The notes beneath the pieces were generated by a model, which was given only the letters and a program-made list of their open reading frames with translations, was not told the DNA's origin and did no database searches. 64,000 bases of DNA from Affinundibacterium fentianense (GTDB lineage: Bacteria; Pseudomonadota; Gammaproteobacteria; Burkholderiales; Burkholderiaceae_D), in the NCBI RefSeq assembly GCF_018139545.1, contig NZ_JAGSPJ010000008.1:124001-188000 (forward strand). Direction: 5' to 3'. Shown piece by piece: positions 17,301-25,699 of this stretch. Within the stretch, counting starts at the first letter, position 1. Every line of letters starts with the position of its first letter. Position numbers and translations under genes: made by a program.

Positions 17301-19416
17301 GCCAATAGTATTGGCGATCTTCTCTTACCAATTTAAACGGTGCTTGCTTTAGCGTCACAAATTTTCCGTTATTATCGACTCGAATTATTTCAAACTCCGC
17401 CATGCTCCCCTCGTGCGCAACGTCACGTTCAAATAGAGGGCGTATCGCGATCATTGCCTTTGCTGGCCACCATACTCGCTCTAAGGAGCGCACAATGGGT
17501 CGACCTCCAGATTCGAGCAAGCTAAAAGATGCCCGCACTTTGACCGGGGACTTGGCATTCGCGTTAAAAGCTACACTCACTTCGGCCTTACCATTATCGT
17601 CTAGCGCAGTTTCCTCTAATTCAGCGCGGGTCTTATCCTTATCGTCAGCGAAATCACCGAAAATAAAGCCTGGCCATTCCTTCGACAGTGGATTTTTGAA
17701 GCGCTCTTGTGCAACACTACCTAGAAGGCGATTCCCACTTGCTGGCGCACCGTATAAATAATCGCCTTGCACAGCGACTAGAAATTGGTTGTTCGCCTGT
17801 AAAGGTACTGTATCTGTTTTCAAGCTGAGTTTCATGCGCTCCGGCAAAAACTCTTCGACTTGAAAACTGTAAATCGAATCTGGTCGTTTTGCATTCGGAT
17901 CAGCTCGAAACTCTAGACTCCAACGCCCCGTCGCCGCATCTGGTGGAAGATCAATCGTATTTTGAAGATACCCTGGCGTCTTTGGATTGGGCTGCCAAAC
18001 GGTGGAGCTGACAAGGTCACCGCTGGGTTTTTTTAGCGTAACTTTCACTGGCTGTGGAGGCAAGGCAATGCCTTCGGCTGAGCGCGCCATCAATGACGCT
18101 GTAAACCGCTCCCCCGGACGATATAAATCACGCCCAGACCATGCAAATAGCTTAGCGTCTCGCGGCAAATGCCCACCAATATCAAATTCCGCCAGATCAA
18201 GACCAGGCTCTTGCAAAACAATAATAGACGTTTCTTTACCACGTTTGGCCAACATCAATCGTGCTGCGCTCGGCAAACCAGGCAGAACACCATGTCCATC
18301 ACCGTCGGTTTTTCCACGTAATAGGACTTTGCCATCGTCAGCAAGAACTTCGAGATCAACTCCGCCTTGCGCTTTGCCATCTTTAAGTGAGGTCGTAAAC
18401 ACGTCTGTCTGCTTTTGCTGGCGACGCAGATGTAAGCCGATATCACTGACATAAAAATATGTCACTTGATAATCGTAATCGTAGTAGCCGGGCCGACGCA
18501 TCACTGCGACATAAATCCCTGGCTCTTTTAACTCCGAAATCTTCTCGACCGGTAAAAAACTGACCTTTCGACTATTTGGTACTTCGTTGGTCACAAATCG
18601 ATTTTGGTAAACGCTCTCTGCAATACCTTGCAAGGCATTCAATTGCCATCCCGATGTCAATCCTTTGAGCTTGTTGCGGTTACCATAATAATCATAGTAA
18701 TCCGCTTCTTCGCTCTCAGTTTCTTCTTCAGATTCCTGCCCTTGGTGATTTTTCCCAACAACCATATCGATAAATTTGGGCAGTTTTTCTGGTGAAACTC
18801 GCAAAAACTCGACATCCACTTCGGGAATATTCACCGTTACGACAGGTAATCCCCCGTTTAAACCGGCTGGTAAAACAGTTCCTTTACTTGCAAAGAAATA
18901 GGATGGCGCCATTTCATCACTCACCAATTCGCAGCTTTGCGGCGCATTGAGTTTTTTGCCGGAACTGGCGGCGAGCATACCACTCAGATTGACCCGATAT
19001 GTGTGACCCGCTTTTACGAATGGAAACAAAAGTACATGTGGATTATCAGAAAGTATCCACCCACCTTTAACTACCTCGGTTGGCTTTGCCGCAGCGGTCG
19101 AACTGGTTTTTCTCGCGCCCTCATTGTTGTCATTGCCGCCTTTCGCTTCGCCTAAATCACTGACTTCGATGAGCTTGTCCAGAGCCTGGTCTGGATCAAT
19201 ACTTTGCGAAAACATGACAGCTAACGCGGGCTTATCGTCATGCAGACGCGCTAAGCATGATCCGATAGCAAATGGCGTATCAGGGTTAGCAATTAAGGCC
19301 TCGCCCATGACTGGCTTGGTCGTCTTGTGTTTCTTGACCCACCAAGCTCCCGCGCTTGCAGCGATTGCTATTGTTAAAAATGCGATTCCTAGGTTCTTTT
19401 TTGAGAACTGTGTCAT
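14317..19416 (-). CDS. bacterial alpha-2-macroglobulin-like protein (YfhM/MagD type)
   Basis: 1699 residues, the expected size. It begins with an N-terminal anchor helix (about 9-26) without a lipobox, so it is probably tethered in the inner membrane and faces the periplasm. Macroglobulin domains follow (the MG2 signature GRDLYRPGERFTASLMAR near residue 430), then the thioester motif YGCLEQTTS with Cys about 1202 and Gln about 1205, a helical thioester domain, and a C-terminal receptor-binding-like domain. In E. coli such proteins are proposed to trap invading proteases covalently and pair with PbpC; no pbpC is adjacent here. Start preceded by GGGACGG. Confidence 0.93.
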   Translation of the reverse strand: MTQFSKKNLGIAFLTIAIAASAGAWWVKKHKTTKPVMGEALIANPDTPFAIGSCLARLHDDKPALAVMFSQSIDPDQALDKLIEVSDLGEAKGGNDNNEGARKTSSTAAAKPTEVVKGGWILSDNPHVLLFPFVKAGHTYRVNLSGMLAASSGKKLNAPQSCELVSDEMAPSYFFASKGTVLPAGLNGGLPVVTVNIPEVDVEFLRVSPEKLPKFIDMVVGKNHQGQESEEETESEEADYYDYYGNRNKLKGLTSGWQLNALQGIAESVYQNRFVTNEVPNSRKVSFLPVEKISELKEPGIYVAVMRRPGYYDYDYQVTYFYVSDIGLHLRRQQKQTDVFTTSLKDGKAQGGVDLEVLADDGKVLLRGKTDGDGHGVLPGLPSAARLMLAKRGKETSIIVLQEPGLDLAEFDIGGHLPRDAKLFAWSGRDLYRPGERFTASLMARSAEGIALPPQPVKVTLKKPSGDLVSSTVWQPNPKTPGYLQNTIDLPPDAATGRWSLEFRADPNAKRPDSIYSFQVEEFLPERMKLSLKTDTVPLQANNQFLVAVQGDYLYGAPASGNRLLGSVAQERFKNPLSKEWPGFIFGDFADDKDKTRAELEETALDDNGKAEVSVAFNANAKSPVKVRASFSLLESGGRPIVRSLERVWWPAKAMIAIRPLFERDVAHEGSMAEFEIIRVDNNGKFVTLKQAPFKLVREDRQYYWRYDAGRGWHSGYSEAEETIHAGALELKNRAKLTVPVQWGRYRLEITDPETNLVSRYFFYAGWNAQDSESVGNRPDRVRLQLEGVPAKPGNDVTLNIIPPHDGEALILLEADKVLWSKRVSVSTNGTKVNIPIDKTWNRSDMYVSTVVFRPGSQGDKVTPARAVGLTWLPLAREARKLKVSVATPTQVEPEKRMVAKVKVENAAGKKVTVTVSAVDVGILNITGFKTPDPFDFFFGKHRFSAELTDIYGKLIERMDGTPGKIKWGGDAGKRDTKSMPKKVKLVDIFSGPVQLNEKGEADVALNIPDFNGSLRVMVVASTEDAYGSAEKEVIVSAPIVAEIATPRFIGPGDTSSFALDVTNMMPSEQNIQIKLSADKLLKIADGERNIKLSPKQRNILRFNVEPTEPFGLSRISLDVKTVGAKPILIHREFALQIQPPVPREQDARRLRIEPGATQKLDANMVERFYRGSATLSVTMSNRPPLNVRSIVKGLLDYPYGCLEQTTSAAYPHVFIDEEGAKAVGLIPHTREQRAKFIEGAISRIAGMQGAEGGFRLWNGNDGSYEMWLTPYVVSFLADAREAGFNVPEEMSKRAQKWMSDKLNSAANQFSPLPTSVKPNANGQYDWRDYDLIRNSHQRFAELAHIGYMLARDQKASLASLRLLHDSYRDRAKSPLALVHLGLALQLMGDQKRADVALNDAMSKPYGIRTDWDWDYLGDYGTAVRDQAMTYALMLRHKVTHPQREALLISLADRLSKPRGYFSTQERIALFLAARAAGGTVTDPWEVVLKTAEGSSNIISKSSESRSFEPALAVKGISLENKGTNPLWIEVEASGYPLKLPISNAEKISLERKWFTAAGKPWSGGNLKVGDMLIVRVTAKSKQVIEDAMVIDHIPAGLEVENLNISQGPQASEFNIDGINLAAAMADERIKHKEYRDDRFVAAVRLNGNPIQLFYMLRVVTPGRFHVPGTYAEDMYRPDIRAYGPSSDAVNVVDPRAGK

Positions 19417-19791
19417 TGTGCCGTCCCGCCATTGGAGTGTTACTCGAAGTTTGATCTAAAGCGATGCCAATATAGCATTTTGCGCCACAGAAAAGCACAT
19501 CTGTTTTGCATACAAGTACACAAAATAAAGTCTGAGCGACAACAAAAAATTAGGATAAAAAACATTAAAAAAAACATGTCAATAAATAAAAAGCGCAAAA
19601 AAAGCAATTCTGAATTGCAATTAAAACACCAAAAAACAACATGCGGTTAACTCGTATTGCACGTACCAATCCGCTCAGGTAGTATGAATTTGCCTGATTT
19701 TTATAGGGAAGCATGGCATACCAGTACTATCCGCACGTTGAGTGGCAAACCCCTGCCGTTCAATACAATTAAATTAAATGGGAGATAAGAA
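19417..19791. other. divergent intergenic region, A-rich, with a perfect palindrome
   Basis: 375 nt between the divergent macroglobulin and TonB-receptor genes. Positions about 19520-19645 are extremely A-rich on the plus strand. GCAATTCTGAATTGC at 19604-19618 is a perfect 7-bp inverted repeat around one base and could be an operator. I see no cobalamin riboswitch or other known leader RNA. Confidence 0.45.
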
Positions 19792-22416
19792 TTGAAAAAA
19801 TCATCAAGCTCCGGCCGTTCGCCGAATAAAGATATTTTTGTAAAAAGTACAGTGCAAATTGCAATTTTGATGCTGGCCAGTGGAGGCATTGCCAGCGCAC
19901 AAGATGCAACGCCAGCGAAACCCGCTGCGAACCAAGAAGTACAACAAGTCGTTGTCACTTCCACCGGTACGCGTGGCTCAAATCGTACTGTGATTGACAC
20001 ACCTGTTCCAGTTGACGTGTTGGCAGCATCCGAATTGACCAAAACCGCGCAGGCATCTTTAGATAAAGCACTGGCTTTCCGTGTTCCCTCATTTAATACG
20101 GTACAAACACCGGTGAATGATGCGACTTCCTTGCTCGATCCCTATGAAATTCGTAATATGGGTCCAAGCCGCTCGCTGATTTTGATCAACGGCAAGCGCA
20201 AAAATGCGAGCTCTTTGGTCTATACCCAAACATCGCCAGGACGCGGTGAGAGCGGTGCTGATATTTCGGCTATTCCACAAGATGCAATTAAACGCATCGA
20301 AGTGTTACGCGACGGTGCATCAGCACAATATGGCTCTGACGCGATTTCAGGTGTGGTCAATATCATCCTAAAAGACAATCCCGAAGGTACATCGATTACT
20401 GGTCGCACAGGTGTTACACATGAAGGTGACGGCAAGATGCAGTCTGTTAGCATCAACCATGGTTTGGCATTGGGTGATCAAGGCTTCGTCAACTTGACCT
20501 TTGAAGCGTCAAAAAATGGATTGGCCTCACGCTCTGGCATTGTTAGCGCACGTGGCGAAGCAGCGACTTTTGGTGATGGTCCTGCGACCTTTGAAGCTGA
20601 CCTTGCCAAAGTCAACGCATTTCTCGCGAAGAAGCCAGACGCAGGCAATATCAATGGATCACCTGACACTCGTGCAACGAAATTTTTGGTCAATTCACGA
20701 TATAACATTAGCGCGGATACCAACATCTATGCGAATGCCGCTTACATCGATAAGAAAATCGACAGCTATGCAAACTACAGGACACCGTACTGGCGCCCAA
20801 CTGACTATGGACTCTTGCATGCAGCAGGCACACCTTATTTAGGATATGTGCCTGGATTCCTCGGTGCATTGAAAGACTACAACGCAACGATCGGTACAAA
20901 ATTTGATATCGACGGCTGGGCATCCGATATCAGTCTCACTATTGGTGGCAATGAACAAAAGTACACGGTCACAAATTCCGTGAACCGTGGTATGGAAGAT
21001 GCCTATCTAGCCGCTGTGGCAGCAAACAAAACCCCGTTGCCACCGCATGGTCAAACACGGTTTGACGCTGGTGGTTCAAAATTCACTCATACTGTATGGA
21101 ATGCAGATTTCTCCAAAGAGCTAAGTAAAGGCGTTAACGCCTATTTCGGTACTGAAATCCGGTCTGAAAAATATACTTTGATTGCTGGTGAAGAGGCTTC
21201 TTACTTATACTCTGGCGCTGATTCATACGCAGGAAACACACCGGAAAATTCATTTAGCTCAACACGCTCAAATTACGGCGTGTACGGTGGTTCGATGTTC
21301 GACGTAACCGACGCATTGGTTTTAGATGCAACAGCACGCTATGAAAAATACAGTGATTTCGGCAATGCGGTGATTGGTAAATTAAGTGCGAAATATAAGA
21401 TTGATGACCAATTAACGTTGCGTAGTTCTTTGTCTTCAGGCTTCCGTGCGCCGTCATTGCATCAAATCTATACTCAGAAGGCGCAATACTCGTTTTCTGG
21501 CGGCACAATTCAAGTTTCGGGCTTAGCGAGCAATGTGTCGAAAGAAGCCGCTGCATTAGGTGTGCCGAAACTTAAAGCAGAGAAATCGACTAGTTTCACG
21601 TTGGGCTTGGGCTACAAACCAAGCAAAGATACCAGCATGACTTTGGATTACTACAATATTTCCCTCAAAGATCGCATTATTTTGGGTAAAGAAATTAAAC
21701 CAAGCGGCGACGCAACTGCGGAACTCGATAAGATCCTGAAAGCAGCGAACATCGTTTCTTTGAGTTTCTTCGCGAACGCTTTGGACAGCCAAACTTCTGG
21801 TATCGATTACGTGTTCAACCACAGAAATATGCAATTAGGTGATGGTAAATTGCACTTCAACTGGTCTGGAAACTACTCACTGCAAAATGAGCGTGATGGT
21901 GCAGTGAATAATCCAGCTGCTATTGCCAAAGCTGGACAATCTGTTTTGGACATTACACAAGAAGCTTTGATGTTCACATCACGTCCAAAATTCAAATCTA
22001 TCATTGGCTTCGACTATGACATCGGTGATTTCAATCTCTCGCTGAATAACACTGTGTTTGGTCCAACCAAGTTCAGAAATGCAGATTTGGATCAAAACTT
22101 GGCGGTTGTATTTAAAACGAAAACGGTGTCTGACTTCTCTATCAACTACCAGATCAATAAAAGCCTGACCTTGGCGTTTGCAGTGAACAATATGTTCAAC
22201 GTCACGCCATCATGGAAATTGGAAGCTGCGGGCGATAAAGCAAAAGGTCAAGCAATCTTGGATAGCAAAACTTTGGATTACACAGGCCGTACACCAGCCC
22301 AAATCCAATCTGACAACATCACATTTGACCAACGTTATTCCATGGTTACCTATGATGGTTCGCATTTCAGCCAGTTAGGCCGTATGTATAACTTATCTTT
22401 AAACTATCGCTTCTAA
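19792..22416 (+). CDS. TonB-dependent outer-membrane receptor
   Basis: 874 residues from a TTG start; GGGAGA eight to ten bases upstream supports it, and the ATG nearby is out of frame. It has a signal peptide (cleavage near IASAQ, about residue 36), a TonB box (QQVVVTSTGTR), a plug domain (SLILINGKR; IPQDAIKRIEVLRDGASAQYG; GVVNIILKD) and a 22-strand barrel ending in an aromatic residue (NLSLNYRF). It imports a siderophore, vitamin or sugar using TonB energy; the substrate is not evident. A tandem hairpin and terminator follow. Confidence 0.93.
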   Translation: MKKSSSSGRSPNKDIFVKSTVQIAILMLASGGIASAQDATPAKPAANQEVQQVVVTSTGTRGSNRTVIDTPVPVDVLAASELTKTAQASLDKALAFRVPSFNTVQTPVNDATSLLDPYEIRNMGPSRSLILINGKRKNASSLVYTQTSPGRGESGADISAIPQDAIKRIEVLRDGASAQYGSDAISGVVNIILKDNPEGTSITGRTGVTHEGDGKMQSVSINHGLALGDQGFVNLTFEASKNGLASRSGIVSARGEAATFGDGPATFEADLAKVNAFLAKKPDAGNINGSPDTRATKFLVNSRYNISADTNIYANAAYIDKKIDSYANYRTPYWRPTDYGLLHAAGTPYLGYVPGFLGALKDYNATIGTKFDIDGWASDISLTIGGNEQKYTVTNSVNRGMEDAYLAAVAANKTPLPPHGQTRFDAGGSKFTHTVWNADFSKELSKGVNAYFGTEIRSEKYTLIAGEEASYLYSGADSYAGNTPENSFSSTRSNYGVYGGSMFDVTDALVLDATARYEKYSDFGNAVIGKLSAKYKIDDQLTLRSSLSSGFRAPSLHQIYTQKAQYSFSGGTIQVSGLASNVSKEAAALGVPKLKAEKSTSFTLGLGYKPSKDTSMTLDYYNISLKDRIILGKEIKPSGDATAELDKILKAANIVSLSFFANALDSQTSGIDYVFNHRNMQLGDGKLHFNWSGNYSLQNERDGAVNNPAAIAKAGQSVLDITQEALMFTSRPKFKSIIGFDYDIGDFNLSLNNTVFGPTKFRNADLDQNLAVVFKTKTVSDFSINYQINKSLTLAFAVNNMFNVTPSWKLEAAGDKAKGQAILDSKTLDYTGRTPAQIQSDNITFDQRYSMVTYDGSHFSQLGRMYNLSLNYRF

Positions 22417-22436
22417 AATAGCTTAATAGATAAAAT

Positions 22437-22459
22437 GGATACAGGGAAATTCTGTATCC
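22437..22459 (+). repeat. perfect 8-bp inverted repeat after the TonB receptor
   Basis: GGATACAG (22437-22444) and CTGTATCC (22452-22459) pair around a 7-nt loop just before the main terminator. It may stabilise the 3' end of the receptor mRNA. Confidence 0.55.
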
Positions 22460-22463
22460 TTCG

Positions 22464-22492
22464 AAAAACCGCGACTTGTTCGCGGTTTTTTT
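22464..22492 (+). terminator. rho-independent terminator of the TonB receptor gene
   Basis: AAAAACCGCG (22464-22473), loop ACTTGTT, CGCGG, then a run of seven T. Strong stem and T-tract, 48 nt after the stop codon. Confidence 0.85.
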
Positions 22493-22530
22493 ATCGCTGC
22501 GGCATTGCAATACACATTTCAACAATCTGG

Positions 22531-23349
22531 TTAAATGTTGAGATTTTGTAAGTAGCGTAAGCCTTGGATTGCGCGGCTACCATACCAGGATAGCATTTCT
22601 CCATCGACTAAAATCACAGGCTTTAACAAGGTCCTCTGGAGTTCCTCGCAGTGCTGGTGAGTAAAACTATAGGGTTCTGTCGAAAGCATAATTAAATCCG
22701 TATTTGCGAGGATGGGGTCATCCCACTCAAATTGAGGATAGCGCTTTGGACTCACCGCGTGCGCCTGCGGAAAGACATTAATCCACCCACGCAGTGCCAA
22801 GTTCTGCGCAATATACGTATCCTCACTCACAGTCATCCAAGGATCTTTCCAAATACAATACAAAACATGCTTAGGCGTCATATCTACGCGGACGTTCGAG
22901 ATTGCATCCTGGAAGGCCTGACATAATTGTTCAGCTTGGATGTTGACATTAAAAATCGCCCCCAACATGCGATAAAGATGCAGATTATCTTGAGGATTTA
23001 AAGGATGCGTGACGATCACATGTGGAATAAATTGCGAGAGTTGATCAACCGTTGGTTTCTCATTCTCGTCAATATTCACAATCAAATGTGTGGGTTCGAG
23101 CTGTCGTATCTTTTTCAAATTGACGTCTTTTGTCCCTCCTACTTTGGGAACAGCACCAACTCTATCCCTGGGATGAATACAAAATCCTGTCCTGCCGACC
23201 AAAAACTTTTCCAATCCGAGATCAAACAGTAATTCGGTAATCGACGGAACCAAGCAGACAATTCGAGGACTCACATTACTTGGTACAGGACTATGGATCA
23301 CCCCACAGGCATCGGTCAAGCAATCAATAGCGTCGCGTTGATCGATCAT
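22531..23349 (-). CDS. BtuF-like helical-backbone metal/cobalamin-binding protein without signal peptide
   Basis: 272 residues. Type III periplasmic-binding (TroA/BtuF) layout: IVCLVPSITELLFDLGL, VGRTGFCIHP, VGGTKDVNLKKIRQLEPTHLIVNIDEN, and a C-terminal lobe with ADTDLIMLSTEP-like beta strands. No signal peptide is visible, so the product appears cytosolic, unlike classical BtuF. Short cytosolic relatives are widespread and often labelled cobalamin-binding. The ATG overlaps the TGA of the SDR gene, giving a coupled pair. It is convergent with the TonB receptor; a common substrate is possible but unproven. Confidence 0.8.
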   Translation of the reverse strand: MIDQRDAIDCLTDACGVIHSPVPSNVSPRIVCLVPSITELLFDLGLEKFLVGRTGFCIHPRDRVGAVPKVGGTKDVNLKKIRQLEPTHLIVNIDENEKPTVDQLSQFIPHVIVTHPLNPQDNLHLYRMLGAIFNVNIQAEQLCQAFQDAISNVRVDMTPKHVLYCIWKDPWMTVSEDTYIAQNLALRGWINVFPQAHAVSPKRYPQFEWDDPILANTDLIMLSTEPYSFTHQHCEELQRTLLKPVILVDGEMLSWYGSRAIQGLRYLQNLNI

Positions 23350-24146
23350 TCCTCATCCTTACGATTTCGATTGATTCGTCCTTTTCTCGGTGCATTCGCA
23401 AAAATTCTGTCATACAAGAAATTCGGCAAACTTCGCAAAAGTTTTGCCACAATTCCCATCTGCCAAGGAATGACACAGTAACTAGTGCCTGCAGCAATTT
23501 TCGCCAGTGCGCGAGTGGCAAACTGTTCGGCGGGCAATAAAAAAGGCATTGCGTAATCATTCACTTGCGTCATAGGTGTATCGATATAGCCAGGAGCAAT
23601 CGTGACAACTGCAATCCCGCAAGATCTCAACTCGACGCGCAGAGATTCGCAGTAACTGATCACCGCTGCTTTCGATGCGCTGTAGGCACTCGCACCAGGC
23701 AGCCCCCGAATCCCAGCAACACTGGCAATACCAACCAAACGGCAAAAACCTTTTTCGGCATGGGTTTTCATATGCTCAATAAAGGGCGAAAAAGTCGCAA
23801 CAGTTGCCAAAACATTGGTGTCCATTACACGCCTGAACACAGCAAGATCTTCAGACTCTTCCGTCAGAGTTCCGACAGAAATGCCTGCACTGGCAATCAC
23901 AATATGAACTTGTCCTGCTACCTGAATAAAATCGTGTGCTGCTTGATGCAGTGCGGCGTGGTCATTGACATCAACAACGTAAACATGATGCACATCTGGG
24001 TTTGGTAGACTCAGACGCAAACGTTCAAGTTGCTCAGCTTTTCTTCCTAGTAGACCGAGGCACGCACCTTTCGAAGCATATTCCTTAGCAAGTGCCGCAC
24101 CCAATCCAGACGATGCACCTGTAATAAACACGTTTAGTTTTTGCAT
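23346..24146 (-). CDS. short-chain dehydrogenase/reductase
   Basis: 266 residues from the ATG at 24146. A longer frame to 24245 runs into the upstream terminator hairpin and is therefore not the real start. Classical SDR motifs: TGASSGLGAALA (NAD(P) binding), ASAGIS (NxAG equivalent), the catalytic Ser in GIASVAG, YSASKAAV (YxxxK) and PGYIDTPM. The substrate is unknown. It is translationally coupled to the BtuF-like gene. Confidence 0.9.
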   Translation of the reverse strand: MQKLNVFITGASSGLGAALAKEYASKGACLGLLGRKAEQLERLRLSLPNPDVHHVYVVDVNDHAALHQAAHDFIQVAGQVHIVIASAGISVGTLTEESEDLAVFRRVMDTNVLATVATFSPFIEHMKTHAEKGFCRLVGIASVAGIRGLPGASAYSASKAAVISYCESLRVELRSCGIAVVTIAPGYIDTPMTQVNDYAMPFLLPAEQFATRALAKIAAGTSYCVIPWQMGIVAKLLRSLPNFLYDRIFANAPRKGRINRNRKDEE

Positions 24147-24210
24147 ATTTTTTCCGCACCCGTTTGAATCATATGATTGGTTGGCTATTGTCACGGCATT
24201 CAGTGCGCAT

Positions 24211-24242
24211 AAAAAAAATCCGCCAATTGACGGATTTTTTTT
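24211..24242 (-). terminator. rho-independent terminator after dsbA
   Basis: AAAAAAAATCCG-CCAATTGA-CGGATTTTTTTT forms a stem with A/T tracts on both sides, 33 nt beyond the dsbA stop on the minus strand. It also precedes the SDR gene, separating the two transcription units. Confidence 0.85.
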
Positions 24243-24275
24243 CATGCTTGCGATAACGAGACAAACTTTAAATTA

Positions 24276-24965
24276 TTACTTTTTCTTTGGAGCGACTGGC
24301 GCGGTGACAGGTGTCGTCGGATTTTTTTCCTTATAGACTTTATCCACTAACCAATCCATGACAACCAAACCAGCATGCGATCCGTCCCGTACTTTTGCTT
24401 TTGCAAATAAATCTGCCGGTGAGACGATAAAGCGTCCATCAATTGCGACCGTTGGCACCCCATTTATCCGATAATCGCTCATCAACTGCGCGGCACGGCT
24501 GACTTTGGACTGAATCGAAAAGGAACCGTAGATGTCGGTGAATTTTTTCTTATCCAACCCGACTTTTTCAACGTATTTCAATACTTCTGCATCAGTTGAA
24601 AGACGATTCCGATCAATATGATACGCATTAAAAGTCTTTAATTGATACTCATCGACTTTGCCCATTGCCTCTAACGTGAAAAACAATTTCTGTTGTGTCA
24701 CTAATTCATGAAAATTCACATGAACGCGTTTAACAACAATTCGATCACCTTGTTTTTTGATCCAAGCCTCGAAATATGGCTCGAATGCATTACAAGCAGG
24801 GCAGAAATAGCCGAAAAATTCAGTAATTTCCACTTTTTTTCCAGAATCCGTTGGCTGAGGACGATCTAATACGGTGTATTCCTGCCCTAGACGCGGTTCT
24901 TGTGCAAAAACAGAAAAACTAAAAAATGCAATACTCAGTAAGATTAAGTGACGAATTAAACGCAT
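24276..24965 (-). CDS. dsbA: thiol:disulfide interchange protein DsbA
   Basis: 229 residues from the ATG at 24965, supported by AGAGGAAA just upstream. Signal peptide (about 1-21, ending SVFAQ), thioredoxin fold with the active site CPAC (in FFGYFCPACNAFEP), an inserted helical domain and the cis-Pro loop INGVPTVAIDG. It introduces disulfides into periplasmic proteins. The active site is CPAC rather than the CPHC usual for DsbA, which would be expected to shift redox potential. It is third in the argS-SPOR-dsbA unit and ends in a Pro/Lys-rich tail. Confidence 0.92.
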   Translation of the reverse strand: MRLIRHLILLSIAFFSFSVFAQEPRLGQEYTVLDRPQPTDSGKKVEITEFFGYFCPACNAFEPYFEAWIKKQGDRIVVKRVHVNFHELVTQQKLFFTLEAMGKVDEYQLKTFNAYHIDRNRLSTDAEVLKYVEKVGLDKKKFTDIYGSFSIQSKVSRAAQLMSDYRINGVPTVAIDGRFIVSPADLFAKAKVRDGSHAGLVVMDWLVDKVYKEKNPTTPVTAPVAPKKK

Positions 24966-25002
24966 AGTTTCCTCTTGTGTAGGCAATAAACTTTACAACG
25001 AA

Positions 25003-25623
25003 TTATTTAGCAGATCTGACAACCGCAGTTTCCACTCCATTCTCAGACAATTTGGCGCGCATTTTGTTCATTCCATCAAAACTGTCAAAAGGCCCAACAC
25101 GGACGCGATGCAAAACACCATTATCACCCGCTTTTTCGGTCACGTTCGCTTCAACTCCGACCATCGCTAATTTAGCGCGTGCACTTTCTGCATCAGCAAT
25201 TTCTTTGTATGCGCCAATTTGTAAAAAATAGATGTATTTCTCGTCGCTTACTTCTGGTTTACTCGCAGTACTGGCTGGAGCAACATTGGTCGTAGGCGCG
25301 CCAGGGGCTACAGAGTTTGCGGCATTCACCACCGACGTTAAGGCGTCAACAGGTTTGGTATTTTCTGCAGCTTTACTACCCGCGATTTCCTTCGCCGCCT
25401 GATTCACCGCATCTTTGTTCCCGTACAAAGGCTTATTGGGATCTTGCATTTGCGCGACTGGTAGATCGGCTTTATCGCTCTTGCCACCTTTGTTGGTAAA
25501 CGGCGTCGAGGTTTTGTTAATCACCAAGGCAACGATAACGGCAATACTAAGTCCAATCACTAAACCAATAATCACTCCGGTCAAGGTACTACCACTTTGA
25601 GTCATCAATTTCTTCGTATTCAA
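25003..25623 (-). CDS. FtsN-like SPOR-domain protein
   Basis: 206 residues from a proposed TTG start at 25623, chosen because GGGAGAG lies six bases upstream; ATGs at 25605 or 25683 have poorer sites. Order: short cytosolic N-terminus, one TM helix (about 16-38: TGVIIGLVIGLSIAVIVALVI), a long Ala/Pro/Asn-rich periplasmic linker, and a C-terminal SPOR domain (IYFLQIGAYKEIADAESARAK ... RVRVGPF) that binds denuded peptidoglycan at the septum. It is located between argS and dsbA. Confidence 0.88.
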   Translation of the reverse strand: MNTKKLMTQSGSTLTGVIIGLVIGLSIAVIVALVINKTSTPFTNKGGKSDKADLPVAQMQDPNKPLYGNKDAVNQAAKEIAGSKAAENTKPVDALTSVVNAANSVAPGAPTTNVAPASTASKPEVSDEKYIYFLQIGAYKEIADAESARAKLAMVGVEANVTEKAGDNGVLHRVRVGPFDSFDGMNKMRAKLSENGVETAVVRSAK

Positions 25624-25699
25624 ACTTGTCTCTCCCAATCTTCTTTCGACATGTATTACGGAATTACTGTCAACGTTTGGCATTGAAATTTCTGCGGTC

